Source: Aeromicrobium sp. Leaf350 (GTDB lineage Bacteria; Actinomycetota; Actinomycetes; Propionibacteriales; Nocardioidaceae). From it: DNA of 64,000 nt. The position numbers were made by a program, and so were the translations under genes. The stretch's first letter is position 1. Every line of letters starts with the position of its first letter. Below, in pieces: positions 42,898-52,984 of the stretch. The notes beneath the pieces were generated by a model. The model was not told where the DNA came from. It saw only the letters and a program-made list of their open reading frames with translations, and did not search any database. The DNA lies in assembly GCF_916858655.1 (NCBI RefSeq), contig NZ_CAKASL010000001.1, forward strand, positions 806,001 to 870,000. The letters run 5' to 3'.

Positions 42898-44322
42898 GTG
42901 GCCCGTCTCACCGCGCACGACCTGATCGACCTCGTCCTCGACGAGGGCTCCGTCGAGTCCTGGGACTCCCCCATCGACATCTCGGGGCACGCCGAGCCCT
43001 ACCGCCGTGAGCTCGAGGCCGCCGCCGAGCGCGCCGGCACCGACGAGTCGATCCTGACCGGGCGCGGCACGATGCGCGGCCGACCCGTCGCGTTCGTCGT
43101 CAACGAGTTCCGCTTCCTCGCCGGCTCGATCGGGCGGGCCTCGGCCGACCGCATCGTCGCCGCCGTGCGCCGGGCGACCGCGGAGGGCCTGCCGATCCTC
43201 GCGGCGACGGCCTCCGGCGGCACCCGCATGCAGGAGGGCACGCCGGCGTTCGTGCGGATGATCGACATCAGCCGTGCCCTGATGGACCATCGCCAGGCCG
43301 GCCTGCCGTACCTGGTGTACCTGCGCCACCCGACGACCGGAGGCGTCTTCGCCTCGTGGGGCTCGCTGGGTCACGTGCGCATCGCCGAGCCGGGCGCCCT
43401 GATCGGCTTCCTGGGTCCGAAGGTCTACGAGCTGCTCAACGGCCGACCGTTCCCGGCCGGCGTGCAGACGTCGGAGAACCTCGTGCGGCACGGCGTCGTC
43501 GACGCCGTCGTGATCCCCGACGAGCTGCCGATGGTCGTCGACCGCACGCTCTCGCTCCTCGTCGACGGCCCGCGGCCCCGCGAGCTGCAGCCGCGGCGGG
43601 CCCCCGTCGAGCGCCGCCTCGACACGTGGGAGTCGATCGAGCTGACCCGCGCCCCGCACCGCACCGGCGTGCGCGAGGTGCTGCGGCACGGCAGCGACGC
43701 GACGGTCCGCCTGCAGGGCACGGGCGAGGGCGAGCGCGACGCCGCGATGATCGTGGCCCTGGCCCGGCTCGACGGGCAGCCCTGCGTGGTGATCGGGCAG
43801 GACCGCACGACCCAGACCCCGGAGTCGCCGATGGGCCCGGCCGCCCTGCGCGAGGCGCGCCGCGGCATGGAGCTCGCCGACGAGCTCGGGCTGCCGCTCG
43901 TCTCGTTCATCGACACCCCGGGCGCGGAGCTCTCGCCGGAAGCCGAGCAGGGGGCCATCGCGGGCGAGATCGCGCGGTGCATCAGCCAGATGTCGACGCT
44001 GCGCGTGCCGACCGTCTCGGTGCTGCTCGGTCAGGGCTGCGGAGGTGGCGCGCTGGCCCTCCTGCCGGCCGACATCGTGGTCGCGACCGAGCACTCGTGG
44101 CTGTCGCCGCTGCCGCCCGAGGGTGCGAGCGCGATCGTGCACGGCGACGTCGAGCACGCCGCCGAGATGGCGACGTCGCAGCAGGTCAGCGCCGTCGACC
44201 TCCACCGCCACGGGGTCGTGCACCAGCTGGTGCGCGAGTACCCCGACGACGACGCCGAGTCGCTGGCCCGCGCCGTCGCGGCCGAGGTCGCGGCCCAGCT
44301 CGAGGCGTTGAGGGCGCGATGA
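42898..44322 (+). CDS. Acyl-CoA carboxylase carboxyltransferase (AccD3-like)
   Basis: 474 residues. An AccD-like half (GTMRGRPVAFVVNEFRFLAGSIGRASADRIVAAVRRA; ATASGGTRMQEGTPAFVRM) is joined to an AccA-like half (QDRTTQTPESPMGPAALREARRGMELADELGLPLVSFIDTPGAELSPEAEQGAIAGEIARCI; GQGCGGGALALLPAD). No zinc-finger cysteines precede it, so it resembles the short AccD3 type. It transfers carboxyl groups to an acyl-CoA; the biotin-carrier subunit is not nearby. Confidence 0.85.
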   Translation: MARLTAHDLIDLVLDEGSVESWDSPIDISGHAEPYRRELEAAAERAGTDESILTGRGTMRGRPVAFVVNEFRFLAGSIGRASADRIVAAVRRATAEGLPILAATASGGTRMQEGTPAFVRMIDISRALMDHRQAGLPYLVYLRHPTTGGVFASWGSLGHVRIAEPGALIGFLGPKVYELLNGRPFPAGVQTSENLVRHGVVDAVVIPDELPMVVDRTLSLLVDGPRPRELQPRRAPVERRLDTWESIELTRAPHRTGVREVLRHGSDATVRLQGTGEGERDAAMIVALARLDGQPCVVIGQDRTTQTPESPMGPAALREARRGMELADELGLPLVSFIDTPGAELSPEAEQGAIAGEIARCISQMSTLRVPTVSVLLGQGCGGGALALLPADIVVATEHSWLSPLPPEGASAIVHGDVEHAAEMATSQQVSAVDLHRHGVVHQLVREYPDDDAESLARAVAAEVAAQLEALRAR

Positions 44323-45125
44323 ACGAGCACCTGACCGAGCTGGCGCGGCGCGCGACGGAGTTCGACGGCGTCGAGCCGTTCAACGAGGCCACCCGGATGG
44401 CGCTCGCGGCCCGCGAGGAGCCGCGCGTCGACGTCCGCATCGAGGCGGGGCCCCAGCTGGTGGCCGCGGCGATCGCCGTCGGCGACGCGCCGGTCGAGCT
44501 GGTCGTCGATCCCCGGTTCCGCCGCGGGGGCCTGGGGCACCGGGTCGCAGCGTCGGTCCTCGACGAGGGCGAGACCCGCTTCTGGGCGCACGGCGACCTG
44601 CTGCCGGCGCAGAAGCTCGCGCGTCGGCTCGGGCTGGAGGCCGAGCGCACCCTGCTCGTGCTGCGGCGCGAGGGAGCTCCCCCGGTCGACCTGCGGGTGC
44701 CGGAGGGCGTCACGATCCGCACGTTCACCGAGGCGGACGCCGAGGCCGTGGTGGCGGTCAACGCGCGGGCGTTCGCGTCGCACCCTGAGCAGGGCGCGAT
44801 GGACCTCGCGGACTTCCGCCGGCGCACGCAGTCGTCGTGGTTCGATCCCGAGGGCCTCTTCGTGGCCGAGCGTGACGGCGAGGTCGTCGGCTTCCACTGG
44901 ACCAAGATCGAGGACGGCGTGGGCGAGGTCTATGTCGTCGGCGTCGACCCGTCGGCGCACGGCGCCGGGCTCGGCACGGCTCTCACGGCCCGCGGCCTCC
45001 AGCACCTCGACCGGCAGGTGCAGGTCGTCGACCTCTACGTCGAGGCCGACAACGACCCCGCCCTCGTCGTCTACCGCCGTCTCGGCTTCACCGAGCACGC
45101 CCGCGACACCCTCTACGCCCGCTGA
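44319..45125 (+). CDS. mshD: Mycothiol synthase
   Basis: 268 residues with two GNAT domains; the second has the full acetyl-CoA site: VNARAFASHPEQGAM, VVGFHWTKIEDGVGEVYVVGVDPSAHGAGLGTALTARGL and YVEADNDPALVVYRRLGF. It acetylates the cysteinyl amine in the last step of mycothiol synthesis, which marks the host as an actinobacterium. ATG 44319 overlaps the carboxyltransferase stop in ATGA. Confidence 0.94.
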   Translation: MNEHLTELARRATEFDGVEPFNEATRMALAAREEPRVDVRIEAGPQLVAAAIAVGDAPVELVVDPRFRRGGLGHRVAASVLDEGETRFWAHGDLLPAQKLARRLGLEAERTLLVLRREGAPPVDLRVPEGVTIRTFTEADAEAVVAVNARAFASHPEQGAMDLADFRRRTQSSWFDPEGLFVAERDGEVVGFHWTKIEDGVGEVYVVGVDPSAHGAGLGTALTARGLQHLDRQVQVVDLYVEADNDPALVVYRRLGFTEHARDTLYAR

Positions 45126-45142
45126 CCCCACCCACCCCGGTG

Positions 45143-45291
45143 AGCGGTGAGTTACGGGCGTGTCCCGCGGGTCGGCGGTGAGTTACGGGCGTGTCCCGCG
45201 GGTCGGCGGTGAGCTAGGGACGTGTCCGGCGCCTCTACACGTCCCTAAGTCACCGCCCGAGAGCGGGACACGTCCCTAAGTCACCGCCCGC
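45143..45291. repeat. Dispersed palindromic repeat, site C (five units)
   Basis: Three direct units about 31 bp apart (starting near 45143, 45174 and 45205, form GCGGTGAGTTACGGGCGTG) and two inverted units (ending AAGTCACCGCCC near 45259 and 45290). They fill the gap between convergent mshD and the esterase. Long stems can form between direct and inverted units, so this is probably a two-way terminator as well. Confidence 0.8.
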
Positions 45292-45309
45292 GGGTGGGGT
45301 GGGGTGGGG

Positions 45310-46380
45310 TCAGGAGAGGCCGCGCTGGAGGGCGGCGGCGAGGCGGCGGATGGCGGCGGGGGCGCTGCGGCCGAAGGAGGCCATGTTGGCGAAGCCGTGG
45401 ATCAGCGACTCCTCGCACTGGTACTCGACCCTGACCCCGGCCGCGCGCATCAGCTCGGCGTACTCGGCGCCCTCGTCCAGCAACGGGTCGAAGCCGGCCG
45501 TGACGACGTAGGCCGGCGGGACGCCGGTGACGTCACCCCGGATGGGCGAGAGCCGCGGGTCGGCGCGGTCCTCGTCGCCGACGAGGTAGTTCTCCTCCGC
45601 CTTGTCCATGAAGCCGGTCGTCAGGTAGAAGCCCTCCCCGAACGTGTGCCGGCTCGGCCGCCGCTCCGCGAAGTCGGTCGCCGGGTAGATCAGCAGCTGG
45701 AACGCCGGCTGCTGGGCGGCGCCACCGTCCCTGGCCTCGCGCGCCGCCTGCTGGGCGACGACCGCCGCGAGGTTGCCACCGGCGCTGTCGCCGCCGACCG
45801 CGATGCGCGTCGGGTCGATGCCGAGCCCGGCCGCGCTGTCGCGCACCCACTCCCACGCCGCCCACGCGTCGTCGACCGCCGCGGGGAACTGCGCCTCGGG
45901 CGCGAGCCGGTAGTCGACCGCGACGACGCGCACCTGCGCCGCCTCCGCGAGGTAGCGGCAGAGGGCGTCGTGGCTCTCCAGGTCGCCGTAGATCCAGCCG
46001 CCGCCGTGGTAGAACACCAGCGCCGGCGAGGCACCCGACAGGTCGCGCGGCGTGTAGAACCGCAGCCCGAGCCGGCCGCCGGGTCCGTCGATGAAGCGGT
46101 CGGTCACCGCGCCGATCGGCAGCGTGCCGCCCGCGAGCTGCGAGCTCGCGCGCAGGATCTTGCGCCCCCGGGTCACGCTGACGTCCTCGACCGCCGGCCC
46201 CTCGATCCGGGCGAGCTTGAGCAGCAGCTGCATCTCGTGGTCGAGCTGCTTGCCGTCGCGCACGACCGGCGCGCCCGCAGCAGCCTTCAGGACGCGGGCG
46301 GGAAGCCGCATGACGCCGCGGGCCGAGACCCCCCGCACAGCGCCGAGGACGGTACCGAGGGACGGGCCAGGAGTCGCCAT
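45310..46380 (-). CDS. HSL-family alpha/beta-hydrolase (esterase)
   Basis: About 356 residues from ATG 46380. Hormone-sensitive-lipase family: oxyanion motif HGGGW, nucleophile motif GDSAGG, catalytic Asp in GFDPLLDEG and His in LIHGF. It cleaves short or medium acyl esters. A GTG at 46401 is a possible longer start. It is divergent from ppk. Confidence 0.9.
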   Translation of the reverse strand: MATPGPSLGTVLGAVRGVSARGVMRLPARVLKAAAGAPVVRDGKQLDHEMQLLLKLARIEGPAVEDVSVTRGRKILRASSQLAGGTLPIGAVTDRFIDGPGGRLGLRFYTPRDLSGASPALVFYHGGGWIYGDLESHDALCRYLAEAAQVRVVAVDYRLAPEAQFPAAVDDAWAAWEWVRDSAAGLGIDPTRIAVGGDSAGGNLAAVVAQQAAREARDGGAAQQPAFQLLIYPATDFAERRPSRHTFGEGFYLTTGFMDKAEENYLVGDEDRADPRLSPIRGDVTGVPPAYVVTAGFDPLLDEGAEYAELMRAAGVRVEYQCEESLIHGFANMASFGRSAPAAIRRLAAALQRGLS

Positions 46381-46445
46381 GTCGGCAAGGTACCGCACCA
46401 CCCGTCGTTCACCTCGCGTCTACGTTCTCGTGCCACGATGTGGCC

Positions 46446-48581
46446 ATGGAGAGTGCAGATCTGGACGTCACGGACGTGACGTCTCCCGACGAGTTCGACG
46501 TCGATCCACCCTTTGACGCCACCGCGGGCACCCTCCCGGACGACCGGTTCCTCGACCGCGAGCTCTCCTGGATCTCGTTCAACGAGCGCGTGCTCGAGCT
46601 CGCCAAGGACGCGAGCCTGCCGCTGCTCGAGCGCGTGCGCTTCATGGCGATCTTCGCGAGCAACCTCGACGAGTTCTTCATGGTGCGCGTCGCGGGCCTC
46701 AAGCGTCGCATCGCGGCCGGGGTCGCCGTGCCGTCGTCGAGCGGCCTGCACCCCAAGGAGGTGCTGGCCCGCAGCCTCGCCGCCAGCCAGGACCTCCAGC
46801 GCCGCCACGCCGAGCACCTGCACGAGCACCTCGACGCCGACCTCAGCGCGGCGGGCATCGAGCTGCTCCGCTGGGACGACCTCACGGCCGACGAGCAGGA
46901 GAACCTCGGCGCGACCTATCGCGAGCGCGTGTTCCCCGTCCTCACCCCGCTGGCCGTCGACCCGGCGCACCCGTTCCCGTACATCTCCGGCCTCTCGCTC
47001 AACCTGGCCGTCGTGCTCCGCAACCCCGCGACGGGCAAGGACCACTTCGCCCGCGTCAAGGTGCCGCCCATCATCAACCGCTGGATGGAGGTCGGCCCGC
47101 AGCGCTACCTGCCGCTCGAGGACGCGATGGCGGCCCACCTGCACCTGTTGTTCCCCGGTATGGAGATCGTCGCCCACCACACGTTCCGCGTGACCCGCAA
47201 CGAGGACCTCGAGGTCGAGGAGGACGACGCGGAGAACCTGCTCAAGGCGCTCGAGCAGGAGCTGCTGCGCCGCAAGTTCGGCCCGGCCGTGCGCCTCGAG
47301 GTCGAGCCGACCATCGATCCGGACGTGCTGGAGCTGCTCACCTCCGAGCTCGGAGTGCGCGACGACGAGGTCGTCCGCCTGCCCGGACCGCTCGACCTGC
47401 GCTCACTCAACGAGATCGCCGACATCGACCGGCCCGAGCTGCACTACGAGCCGTTCGTTCCCGGCACGCACGAGCACCTGGCCGAGGTCGAGACCGCGAG
47501 CCCGGCCGACCTGTTCAGCGCGCTGCGCAAGCGCGACGTGCTCGTGCACCACCCGTACGACTCCTTCGCCACGAGCGTGCAGCGCTTCATCGAGCAGGCC
47601 GCCGCCGACCCGAAGGTCCTGGCGATCAAGCAGACGCTGTACCGCACCTCGGGCGACTCGCCCATCATCGACTCCCTGATCGACGCGGCCCGCGCCGGCA
47701 AGCAGGTCCTGGTGCTGGTCGAGATCAAGGCCCGCTTCGACGAGCAGGCCAACATCCGCTGGGCCCGCAAGCTCGAGCGGGCCGGCTGCCACGTCGTGTA
47801 CGGCATCGTCGGCCTCAAGACGCACTGCAAGCTCGCCCTCGTGCTGCGCGACGAGCCCGACGGCCTGCGGCGGTACGCCCACATCGGCACGGGCAACTAC
47901 AACCCGAAGACCGCGCGCCACTACGAAGACCTGGGCCTGCTCACGGCGAACCAGGACATCACCCGCGACCTCACCGACCTGTTCAACCACCTGTCGGGGT
48001 TCTCGCAGCAGAGCGAGTACGGCACGCTGCTGACTGCGCCGACCCACCTGCGCACGGGCCTGCTCGACCGCATCCGTCGCGAGATCGAGCACCATCGCGC
48101 CGGCCGCGAGGCCCACATCCGCATCAAGGTGAACTCGCTCGTCGACGAGGCCCTGATCGACGCGCTGTACGAGGCGTCCGTCGCCGGGGTGCCGGTCGAC
48201 ATCGTGGTCCGCGGCATCTGCGCGATCCGGCCCGGAGTCCCCGGGCTGAGCGAGAACATCCGGGCGATCAGCGTGCTGGGGCGGTTCCTCGAGCACAGCC
48301 GGGCGTACTGGTTCGCCAACGGCGGCACGCCCGAGGCCTGGATCGGCTCCGCCGACCTGATGCACCGCAACCTCGACCGCCGCGTCGAGGTGCTCGTGCG
48401 CATCCCGTCGGAGGCGCAGACCGATCGCATCGGCGACCTGCTCGCGACATCGGCCGACGACGAGACCGCGAACTGGCACCTGACGGCCGACGGCGAGTGG
48501 GTCCGCGGCGCGGGCACGCGCGACCTCCAGGCCGCGCTGATCGAGAACTCACGCCGTCGCCGGTCGCGCACGAAGGGCTGA
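46446..48581 (+). CDS. ppk: Polyphosphate kinase (PPK1)
   Basis: 711 residues, standard PPK1 length. Motifs: [33 protein letters not shown], the two HKD-type sites with the phosphorylated histidine His460 in KTHCKLAL and the second conserved histidine near 617 in [12 protein letters not shown], and [25 protein letters not shown]. It stores phosphate as polyphosphate from ATP. Start at ATG 46446; GTG 46440 is an alternative. Its location beside pst and pit genes makes a phosphate region. Confidence 0.95.
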   Translation: MESADLDVTDVTSPDEFDVDPPFDATAGTLPDDRFLDRELSWISFNERVLELAKDASLPLLERVRFMAIFASNLDEFFMVRVAGLKRRIAAGVAVPSSSGLHPKEVLARSLAASQDLQRRHAEHLHEHLDADLSAAGIELLRWDDLTADEQENLGATYRERVFPVLTPLAVDPAHPFPYISGLSLNLAVVLRNPATGKDHFARVKVPPIINRWMEVGPQRYLPLEDAMAAHLHLLFPGMEIVAHHTFRVTRNEDLEVEEDDAENLLKALEQELLRRKFGPAVRLEVEPTIDPDVLELLTSELGVRDDEVVRLPGPLDLRSLNEIADIDRPELHYEPFVPGTHEHLAEVETASPADLFSALRKRDVLVHHPYDSFATSVQRFIEQAAADPKVLAIKQTLYRTSGDSPIIDSLIDAARAGKQVLVLVEIKARFDEQANIRWARKLERAGCHVVYGIVGLKTHCKLALVLRDEPDGLRRYAHIGTGNYNPKTARHYEDLGLLTANQDITRDLTDLFNHLSGFSQQSEYGTLLTAPTHLRTGLLDRIRREIEHHRAGREAHIRIKVNSLVDEALIDALYEASVAGVPVDIVVRGICAIRPGVPGLSENIRAISVLGRFLEHSRAYWFANGGTPEAWIGSADLMHRNLDRRVEVLVRIPSEAQTDRIGDLLATSADDETANWHLTADGEWVRGAGTRDLQAALIENSRRRRSRTKG

Positions 48582-48631
48582 GCCCGACCGTGCGATCGCG
48601 CTGGTCAGGACCGGCACCGACTCCTGCGTGC

Positions 48632-49684
48632 TCAGCAGGACGCGAGGACGAGGGGTCCGGCGAACGCCATGAGCGAGACCGCCCCGTCCTGACGGTCCAG
48701 GTCGAGCACCGCGACGCCGTCGTCGACGCTCTGACGTGTCAGCTCGATCGACTCCTCGACGGTGCCGGTCTGGCCGATGAAGGGTCCGGTCGCCAGCCGG
48801 GACCGCACCTCGGCCTGCTCGGCGGCCTGGGTGCTGGAGTCGAAGGTCATCGCGACCACGAACCGGTCGGGCTCGTCCGTCGGCGCGGCGGAGACGTCGA
48901 GACCTCGGACCAGCCAGCGGTACGGGCGGAGCTCGCCGGCAGCGTCGACGGCCACGGCCGCCTGGGCCGCGATGTCGGGGCCGGACTCGGCCGGGTCGGT
49001 CGAGTCGCAGCCCGCCTGACCGTCCTGGAGGGCGAACACGTCGAGCGCGGACGCCTGGGCCCAGGTGCGCGCCGCGGTCGGGTCGTCGGCCAGAGACTCG
49101 GCGCGCCCCTCGGCGATCGCGGTGAGCTGCTCCACCACCGGCACCTCGGAGGATGCGACGGCGACGCCGTCGCCGAGCAGGCGCACCTGCTGGAAGGTCT
49201 CCGGCGTCGAGGCGCCGTCGACCCGCAGGTCGGACAGGTCGATGGTCCAGAGCCCGTCGCTCTCGACGTAGCCGACGTCGCGCAGGCGCGCCTCGGTGCG
49301 GCTCCTCGACTCGGGCAGGCCGACCAGCAGACCGGTGCCCGCGGAGGTCTGCACGAACGCCTCCCAGCGCACGGTCCGCGGCGACCAGCCCAGACCCTCG
49401 GCCACCACGACGTCGCTCGAGACGAGCGTCGAACGGGTCGCGAGGTCACGGTCCGACGCCGCGGCGACCAGGCCGTCGCCGCTCTCGCCCAGGCGGTCGC
49501 GCACCGACTCCCAGTCGGTCACGTCGAGGCCGGCCAGGTCGGCGGGCACCAGGCGTGCGACGTCCTGCACGCGCGCGTCAGCCCCCAGGCGCTCGGAGAC
49601 GACGACACCGGCACCCACGGCGGCGGCCAGCACGGCCACGGCGACGGCGGAGGCCGTCCAGCCCCTCGGCGTCCAGCTCCTCAC
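48632..49684 (-). CDS. Membrane-anchored hypothetical protein
   Basis: 350 residues from GTG 49684. One N-terminal membrane helix (WTASAVAVAVLAAAVGAGVVV) and a large extracytoplasmic domain with two cysteines (QAGCDSTDP and the C-terminal LVLASC). No known motif. It lies convergent with ppk and divergent from mutT1. GTG 49690 is also possible. Confidence 0.7.
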   Translation of the reverse strand: MRSWTPRGWTASAVAVAVLAAAVGAGVVVSERLGADARVQDVARLVPADLAGLDVTDWESVRDRLGESGDGLVAAASDRDLATRSTLVSSDVVVAEGLGWSPRTVRWEAFVQTSAGTGLLVGLPESRSRTEARLRDVGYVESDGLWTIDLSDLRVDGASTPETFQQVRLLGDGVAVASSEVPVVEQLTAIAEGRAESLADDPTAARTWAQASALDVFALQDGQAGCDSTDPAESGPDIAAQAAVAVDAAGELRPYRWLVRGLDVSAAPTDEPDRFVVAMTFDSSTQAAEQAEVRSRLATGPFIGQTGTVEESIELTRQSVDDGVAVLDLDRQDGAVSLMAFAGPLVLASC

Positions 49685-49761
49685 GCCCACGACGACCGCC
49701 TCTCCTCGGGTCCGAGCCCGACCACGGCGGCCCGCGTGCGGGTGCACCGACCGACGGCTAG

Positions 49762-49767
49762 GACAAT
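49762..49767 (+). promoter_or_regulatory. -10 element (GACAAT) of leaderless mutT1
   Basis: GACAAT ends 6 nt before ATG 49774. Confidence 0.45.
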
Positions 49768-49773
49768 ACGACC

Positions 49774-50652
49774 ATGACGCGCGAGCGAACCATCGTGGCC
49801 GCTGGCGGGATCGTCTGGCGCCCCCGCGCCGGCTCCCGCAACGGCGTCGAGGTCCTCGTGGCACACCGGCCCCGGTACGACGACTGGACCTTCCCCAAGG
49901 GCAAGCGCGACGACGGCGAGCCCGTGCAGCGCACCGCGGTCCGCGAGATCGAGGAGGAGACGGGTTTCCGGGTCCACCTCGGCGTGCCGCTGCCCGCCGT
50001 GAGGTACCGCGTCGGGGCCGGCCCGAAGATCGTGCACTACTGGACGGCACAGCCCGACGCGGTCGACCCGGGCGCGTTCGTGCCGAACAAGGAGGTCGAC
50101 GAGGTGCGCTGGGCCCGCCCCCGCGTGGCGCGCGACCTGCTGACCTACAGCCACGACCGCGACCTGCTCGCCGCGTTCCGCGGGCGCCGCGACGCGGGCC
50201 ACCACAGGGCGCGGTCGCTCGTGCTGCTGCGCCACGGCAAGGCCGCGTCCGCCGGCCGGTGGCGCGGCGACGACCACGACCGGCCGCTGACCGAGCTCGG
50301 CCTGCGCCAGGCGGACGACCTGGGGCAGACCCTCGCGCCGTACGGACCGCTCCGGATGTTCGCGAGCCCCGCACTGCGCTGCCGCCAGACCCTGGAGCCC
50401 CTCTCCACCCACGTCGGTCAGCCCGTCACGCTCGACCGCCGCCTCGTCGAGAGCGCACCCCCGGCCGCGATCGCGGCCGTCATCCGCGAGGCGATGGCCC
50501 GCCGCGGGCTCACGGTGCTGTGCAGCCACCTGCCGACGCTGATGGGGGCCTTCGACGCCGTCGGGCTCAAGCCGCTCGACCTCGCCCCCGGCGAGGGCGT
50601 CGTGGTGCACCACCGGCACGGCCGCGTCGTCTCGACCGAACGCCTGCCGTAG
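49774..50652 (+). CDS. mutT1: NUDIX hydrolase fused to histidine phosphatase (MutT1)
   Basis: 292 residues. The Nudix box runs from Gly43 to Gly64 (G-x5-E49-x7-R57-E58, then EEETG). The second domain is a phosphoglycerate-mutase-like phosphatase with the RHG motif (VLLRHGKAAS). Mycobacterial MutT1 of this build degrades 8-oxo-dGTP and diadenosine polyphosphates; as I recall it also lies beside ppk there. This gene cleans the nucleotide pool. Confidence 0.92.
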   Translation: MTRERTIVAAGGIVWRPRAGSRNGVEVLVAHRPRYDDWTFPKGKRDDGEPVQRTAVREIEEETGFRVHLGVPLPAVRYRVGAGPKIVHYWTAQPDAVDPGAFVPNKEVDEVRWARPRVARDLLTYSHDRDLLAAFRGRRDAGHHRARSLVLLRHGKAASAGRWRGDDHDRPLTELGLRQADDLGQTLAPYGPLRMFASPALRCRQTLEPLSTHVGQPVTLDRRLVESAPPAAIAAVIREAMARRGLTVLCSHLPTLMGAFDAVGLKPLDLAPGEGVVVHHRHGRVVSTERLP

Positions 50653-50724
50653 CCCCGTCGGGAGTGACCTTCGTTACCTGACGGACACCCCCTGCGCCCG
50701 GAACCCCACCGGAGCTGCGGGACC

Positions 50725-50757
50725 GTTCCCGGATCGTTCACGTCTCGTTCACCCAGC
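50725..50757. promoter_or_regulatory. PHO box (PhoP site) upstream of pstS
   Basis: Three directly repeated 11-bp units at 50725, 50736 and 50747, the last two beginning GTTCAC. This is the layout of the Streptomyces PHO box. A -10-like TAGCGT follows at 50785-50790. Confidence 0.85.
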
Positions 50758-50830
50758 TCGGGGCCCCGATACACCTGGCCTCCCTAGCGTCACCACGTCA
50801 GTCCCCCCGTTCCCCTGAAGGGAAATTCAC

Positions 50831-51916
50831 GTGAAGCGCAACACCCTGCGAGCCTCGGTCTCCGCCGCGGCCGTCCTCTCCCTCGCCCTCGTGCTCGGTG
50901 CCTGTGGCGCCGGCAACGAGGAGTCCTCCGGCTCCGGCGACCTGTCCGGCACGCTGAACGGCGCGGGCGCCAGCTCGCAGCAGGCCACCGTCGCTGCGTG
51001 GAAGTCCTCCTTCCAGACCGAGAACCCCGACGCCACGGTCAACTACGACCCGGTCGGCTCGGGCGGCGGCCGTGAGCAGTTCATCGCCGGCGGCGTCGAC
51101 TTCGCCGGTTCCGACGCGCCCCTCGACGACGAGGAGCTCGCGGCGGCCAAGGAGCGTTGCGGCGGCGAGATCGTCGAGGTCCCCGTCTACGTCAGCCCCA
51201 TCGCGGTCGTCTTCAACCTCGAGGGCGTCGACTCGCTCAACCTCTCGGCCCAGACCATCGGCGCCATCTTCGAGGGCACCATCACGACCTGGAACGACCC
51301 GGCCATCGCCGCGGACAACCCGGACGCCGACCTGCCGTCCGACCCCATCGTGACGGTCCACCGTTCCGACGACTCGGGCACCACCAAGAACTTCACGGCC
51401 TACCTCGAGGAGACCTCGGGCGGCTCGTGGACCGCGGGTGAGGTCGAGACCTGGCCGACCCCGGAGGGCGAGAGCGCCCAGGGCACCGCCGGCATGATCG
51501 ATCGCGTCGGCGCCACCGCCAACTCGATCGGCTACGCCGACGCCAGCCAGGCCGGCGACCTGTCCACCGCCGCCGTCAAGGTCGGCGAGGACTTCGTCGA
51601 GTACTCGCCCGAGGCCGCTGCCGCGATCCTCGAGAAGTCCGCGCCCATCGAGGGTCGTGGCGAGACCGACCTCGCGCTCGAGATCGACCGCGCGACGGAG
51701 GAGGCCGGCGTCTACCCGGTCGTCCTGGTCTCCTACGCGATCGCCTGCCAGACCTACGAGGACGAGGCGAAGGCCGAGCTCGTCAAGGGCTGGCTGGCCT
51801 ACCTCGTCAGCGAGGAGGGCCAGGCGAAGGCGGCTGAGGACGCCGGCGCCGCGCCGATCGGTGGCGACATCGCCACGCAGGCCCAGGACGCCGTCGAGAC
51901 GATCTCGGCAGGCTGA
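50831..51916 (+). CDS. pstS: Phosphate-binding lipoprotein PstS
   Basis: 361 residues. A lipoprotein signal ends LVLGAC (Cys25). Phosphate-binding motifs: LNGAGASSQQATVAAWKSSF, VGSGGGREQFIAGGVDFAGSDAPL and HRSDDSGTTKNFTAYL. It binds phosphate outside the membrane for PstCAB. GTG 50831 follows GAAGGGAAATTCAC. A PHO box lies upstream, and a hairpin in the gap to pstC should favour pstS transcript. Confidence 0.95.
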   Translation: MKRNTLRASVSAAAVLSLALVLGACGAGNEESSGSGDLSGTLNGAGASSQQATVAAWKSSFQTENPDATVNYDPVGSGGGREQFIAGGVDFAGSDAPLDDEELAAAKERCGGEIVEVPVYVSPIAVVFNLEGVDSLNLSAQTIGAIFEGTITTWNDPAIAADNPDADLPSDPIVTVHRSDDSGTTKNFTAYLEETSGGSWTAGEVETWPTPEGESAQGTAGMIDRVGATANSIGYADASQAGDLSTAAVKVGEDFVEYSPEAAAAILEKSAPIEGRGETDLALEIDRATEEAGVYPVVLVSYAIACQTYEDEAKAELVKGWLAYLVSEEGQAKAAEDAGAAPIGGDIATQAQDAVETISAG

Positions 51917-51922
51917 TTCCGT

Positions 51923-51971
51923 TCGGGGGCCGGTCAGTGAGAGTCTGAAGACCTCACGGGCCGGCCCCCGA
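51923..51971. terminator. Long hairpin between pstS and pstC (partial terminator or mRNA stabiliser)
   Basis: An 11-bp stem TCGGGGGCCGG/CCGGCCCCCGA, a 3+3 internal loop, then GTGAG/CTCAC closing an 11-nt loop. It starts 7 bp after the pstS stop. It probably raises pstS over pstCAB expression. Confidence 0.75.
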
Positions 51972-52021
51972 CGGGGTCCACCCCCACCACGACCACCAGT
52001 TCTTCGGAAAGTAGGAACGCC

Positions 52022-52984
52022 GTGAGCAGCACGACCGAGCGGGAGAAGGAAGCCCCTCGTCCCGTTCGCCGTCCAGGCGACCGCATCTTCGAGGCCCTCT
52101 CCACGAGCGCCGGCATCCTGATCCTGCTGACGCTCCTGGGCGTCGCGGTGTTCCTGACGCTCGAGGGACTCCCCGGCATCACGGCCTCCGCCGACGAGAT
52201 CGGCGGCAAGACCGGCGGCAAGGGCTTCTTCGCCTACGTCTGGCCCCTGGTCTTCGGCACCGTCTGGGCCGCGTTCATCGCGCTCATCATCGCCGTGCCC
52301 GTCGCGATCGGCGTGGCGCTCTACATCTCGCACTACGCCCCCCGACGCCTGAGCTCGACGCTCGGCTACGTCATCGACCTCCTGGCCGCCGTGCCGTCGG
52401 TCGTCTACGGCCTCTGGGGCCTGCTGTTCCTCTCGCGCGAGCTCGCGCCGTTCTACCAGTGGCTCGCCGACACCTTCGGGTTCATCCCGTTCTTCGCGGG
52501 CAACCCCTCCGGCGGCGTCTCGGCCAACAGCATCCTGACTGCGAGCCTGGTGCTCGCCGTCATGGTCCTGCCGATCATCACCGCGATCTGCCGCGAGATC
52601 TTCCTGCAGACCCCCCGCCTGCACGAGGAGGCCGCCCTGGCCCTCGGTGCGACGCGCTGGGAGATGGTCCGCCTCGCGGTCTTCCCCTACGCCCGCTCCG
52701 GCATCGTCTCGGCCTCGATGCTCGGCCTCGGCCGCGCGCTCGGCGAGACGATGGCCGTCGCCATGGTCCTCTCCGCCTCGGGCGTCGTGACGTTCAACCT
52801 GATCGGCAGCACCAACCCGAGCACGATCGCCGCCAACATCGCGCTGCAGTTCCCCGAGGCCTTCGGCACCTTCACCAACGTGCTGATCGCCACCGGCCTC
52901 GTGCTGTTCGTGATCACCTTCGCCGCCAACTTCGCCGCACGCGCCATCGTGGAGCGTCGCAAGGACTTCTCGGGAGCCAACTGA
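52022..52984 (+). CDS. pstC: Phosphate ABC permease PstC
   Basis: 320 residues with six membrane helices. Typical motifs: VWPLVFGTVWAAFIALIIAVPVAIGVALYIS, LGYVIDLLAAVPSVVYGLWG and the cytoplasmic EEAALALGATRWEMVRLAVFPYARSGI loop that contacts PstB. GTG 52022 follows AAGTAGGAACGCC. The stop overlaps the pstA start (TGATG). Confidence 0.95.
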   Translation: MSSTTEREKEAPRPVRRPGDRIFEALSTSAGILILLTLLGVAVFLTLEGLPGITASADEIGGKTGGKGFFAYVWPLVFGTVWAAFIALIIAVPVAIGVALYISHYAPRRLSSTLGYVIDLLAAVPSVVYGLWGLLFLSRELAPFYQWLADTFGFIPFFAGNPSGGVSANSILTASLVLAVMVLPIITAICREIFLQTPRLHEEAALALGATRWEMVRLAVFPYARSGIVSASMLGLGRALGETMAVAMVLSASGVVTFNLIGSTNPSTIAANIALQFPEAFGTFTNVLIATGLVLFVITFAANFAARAIVERRKDFSGAN

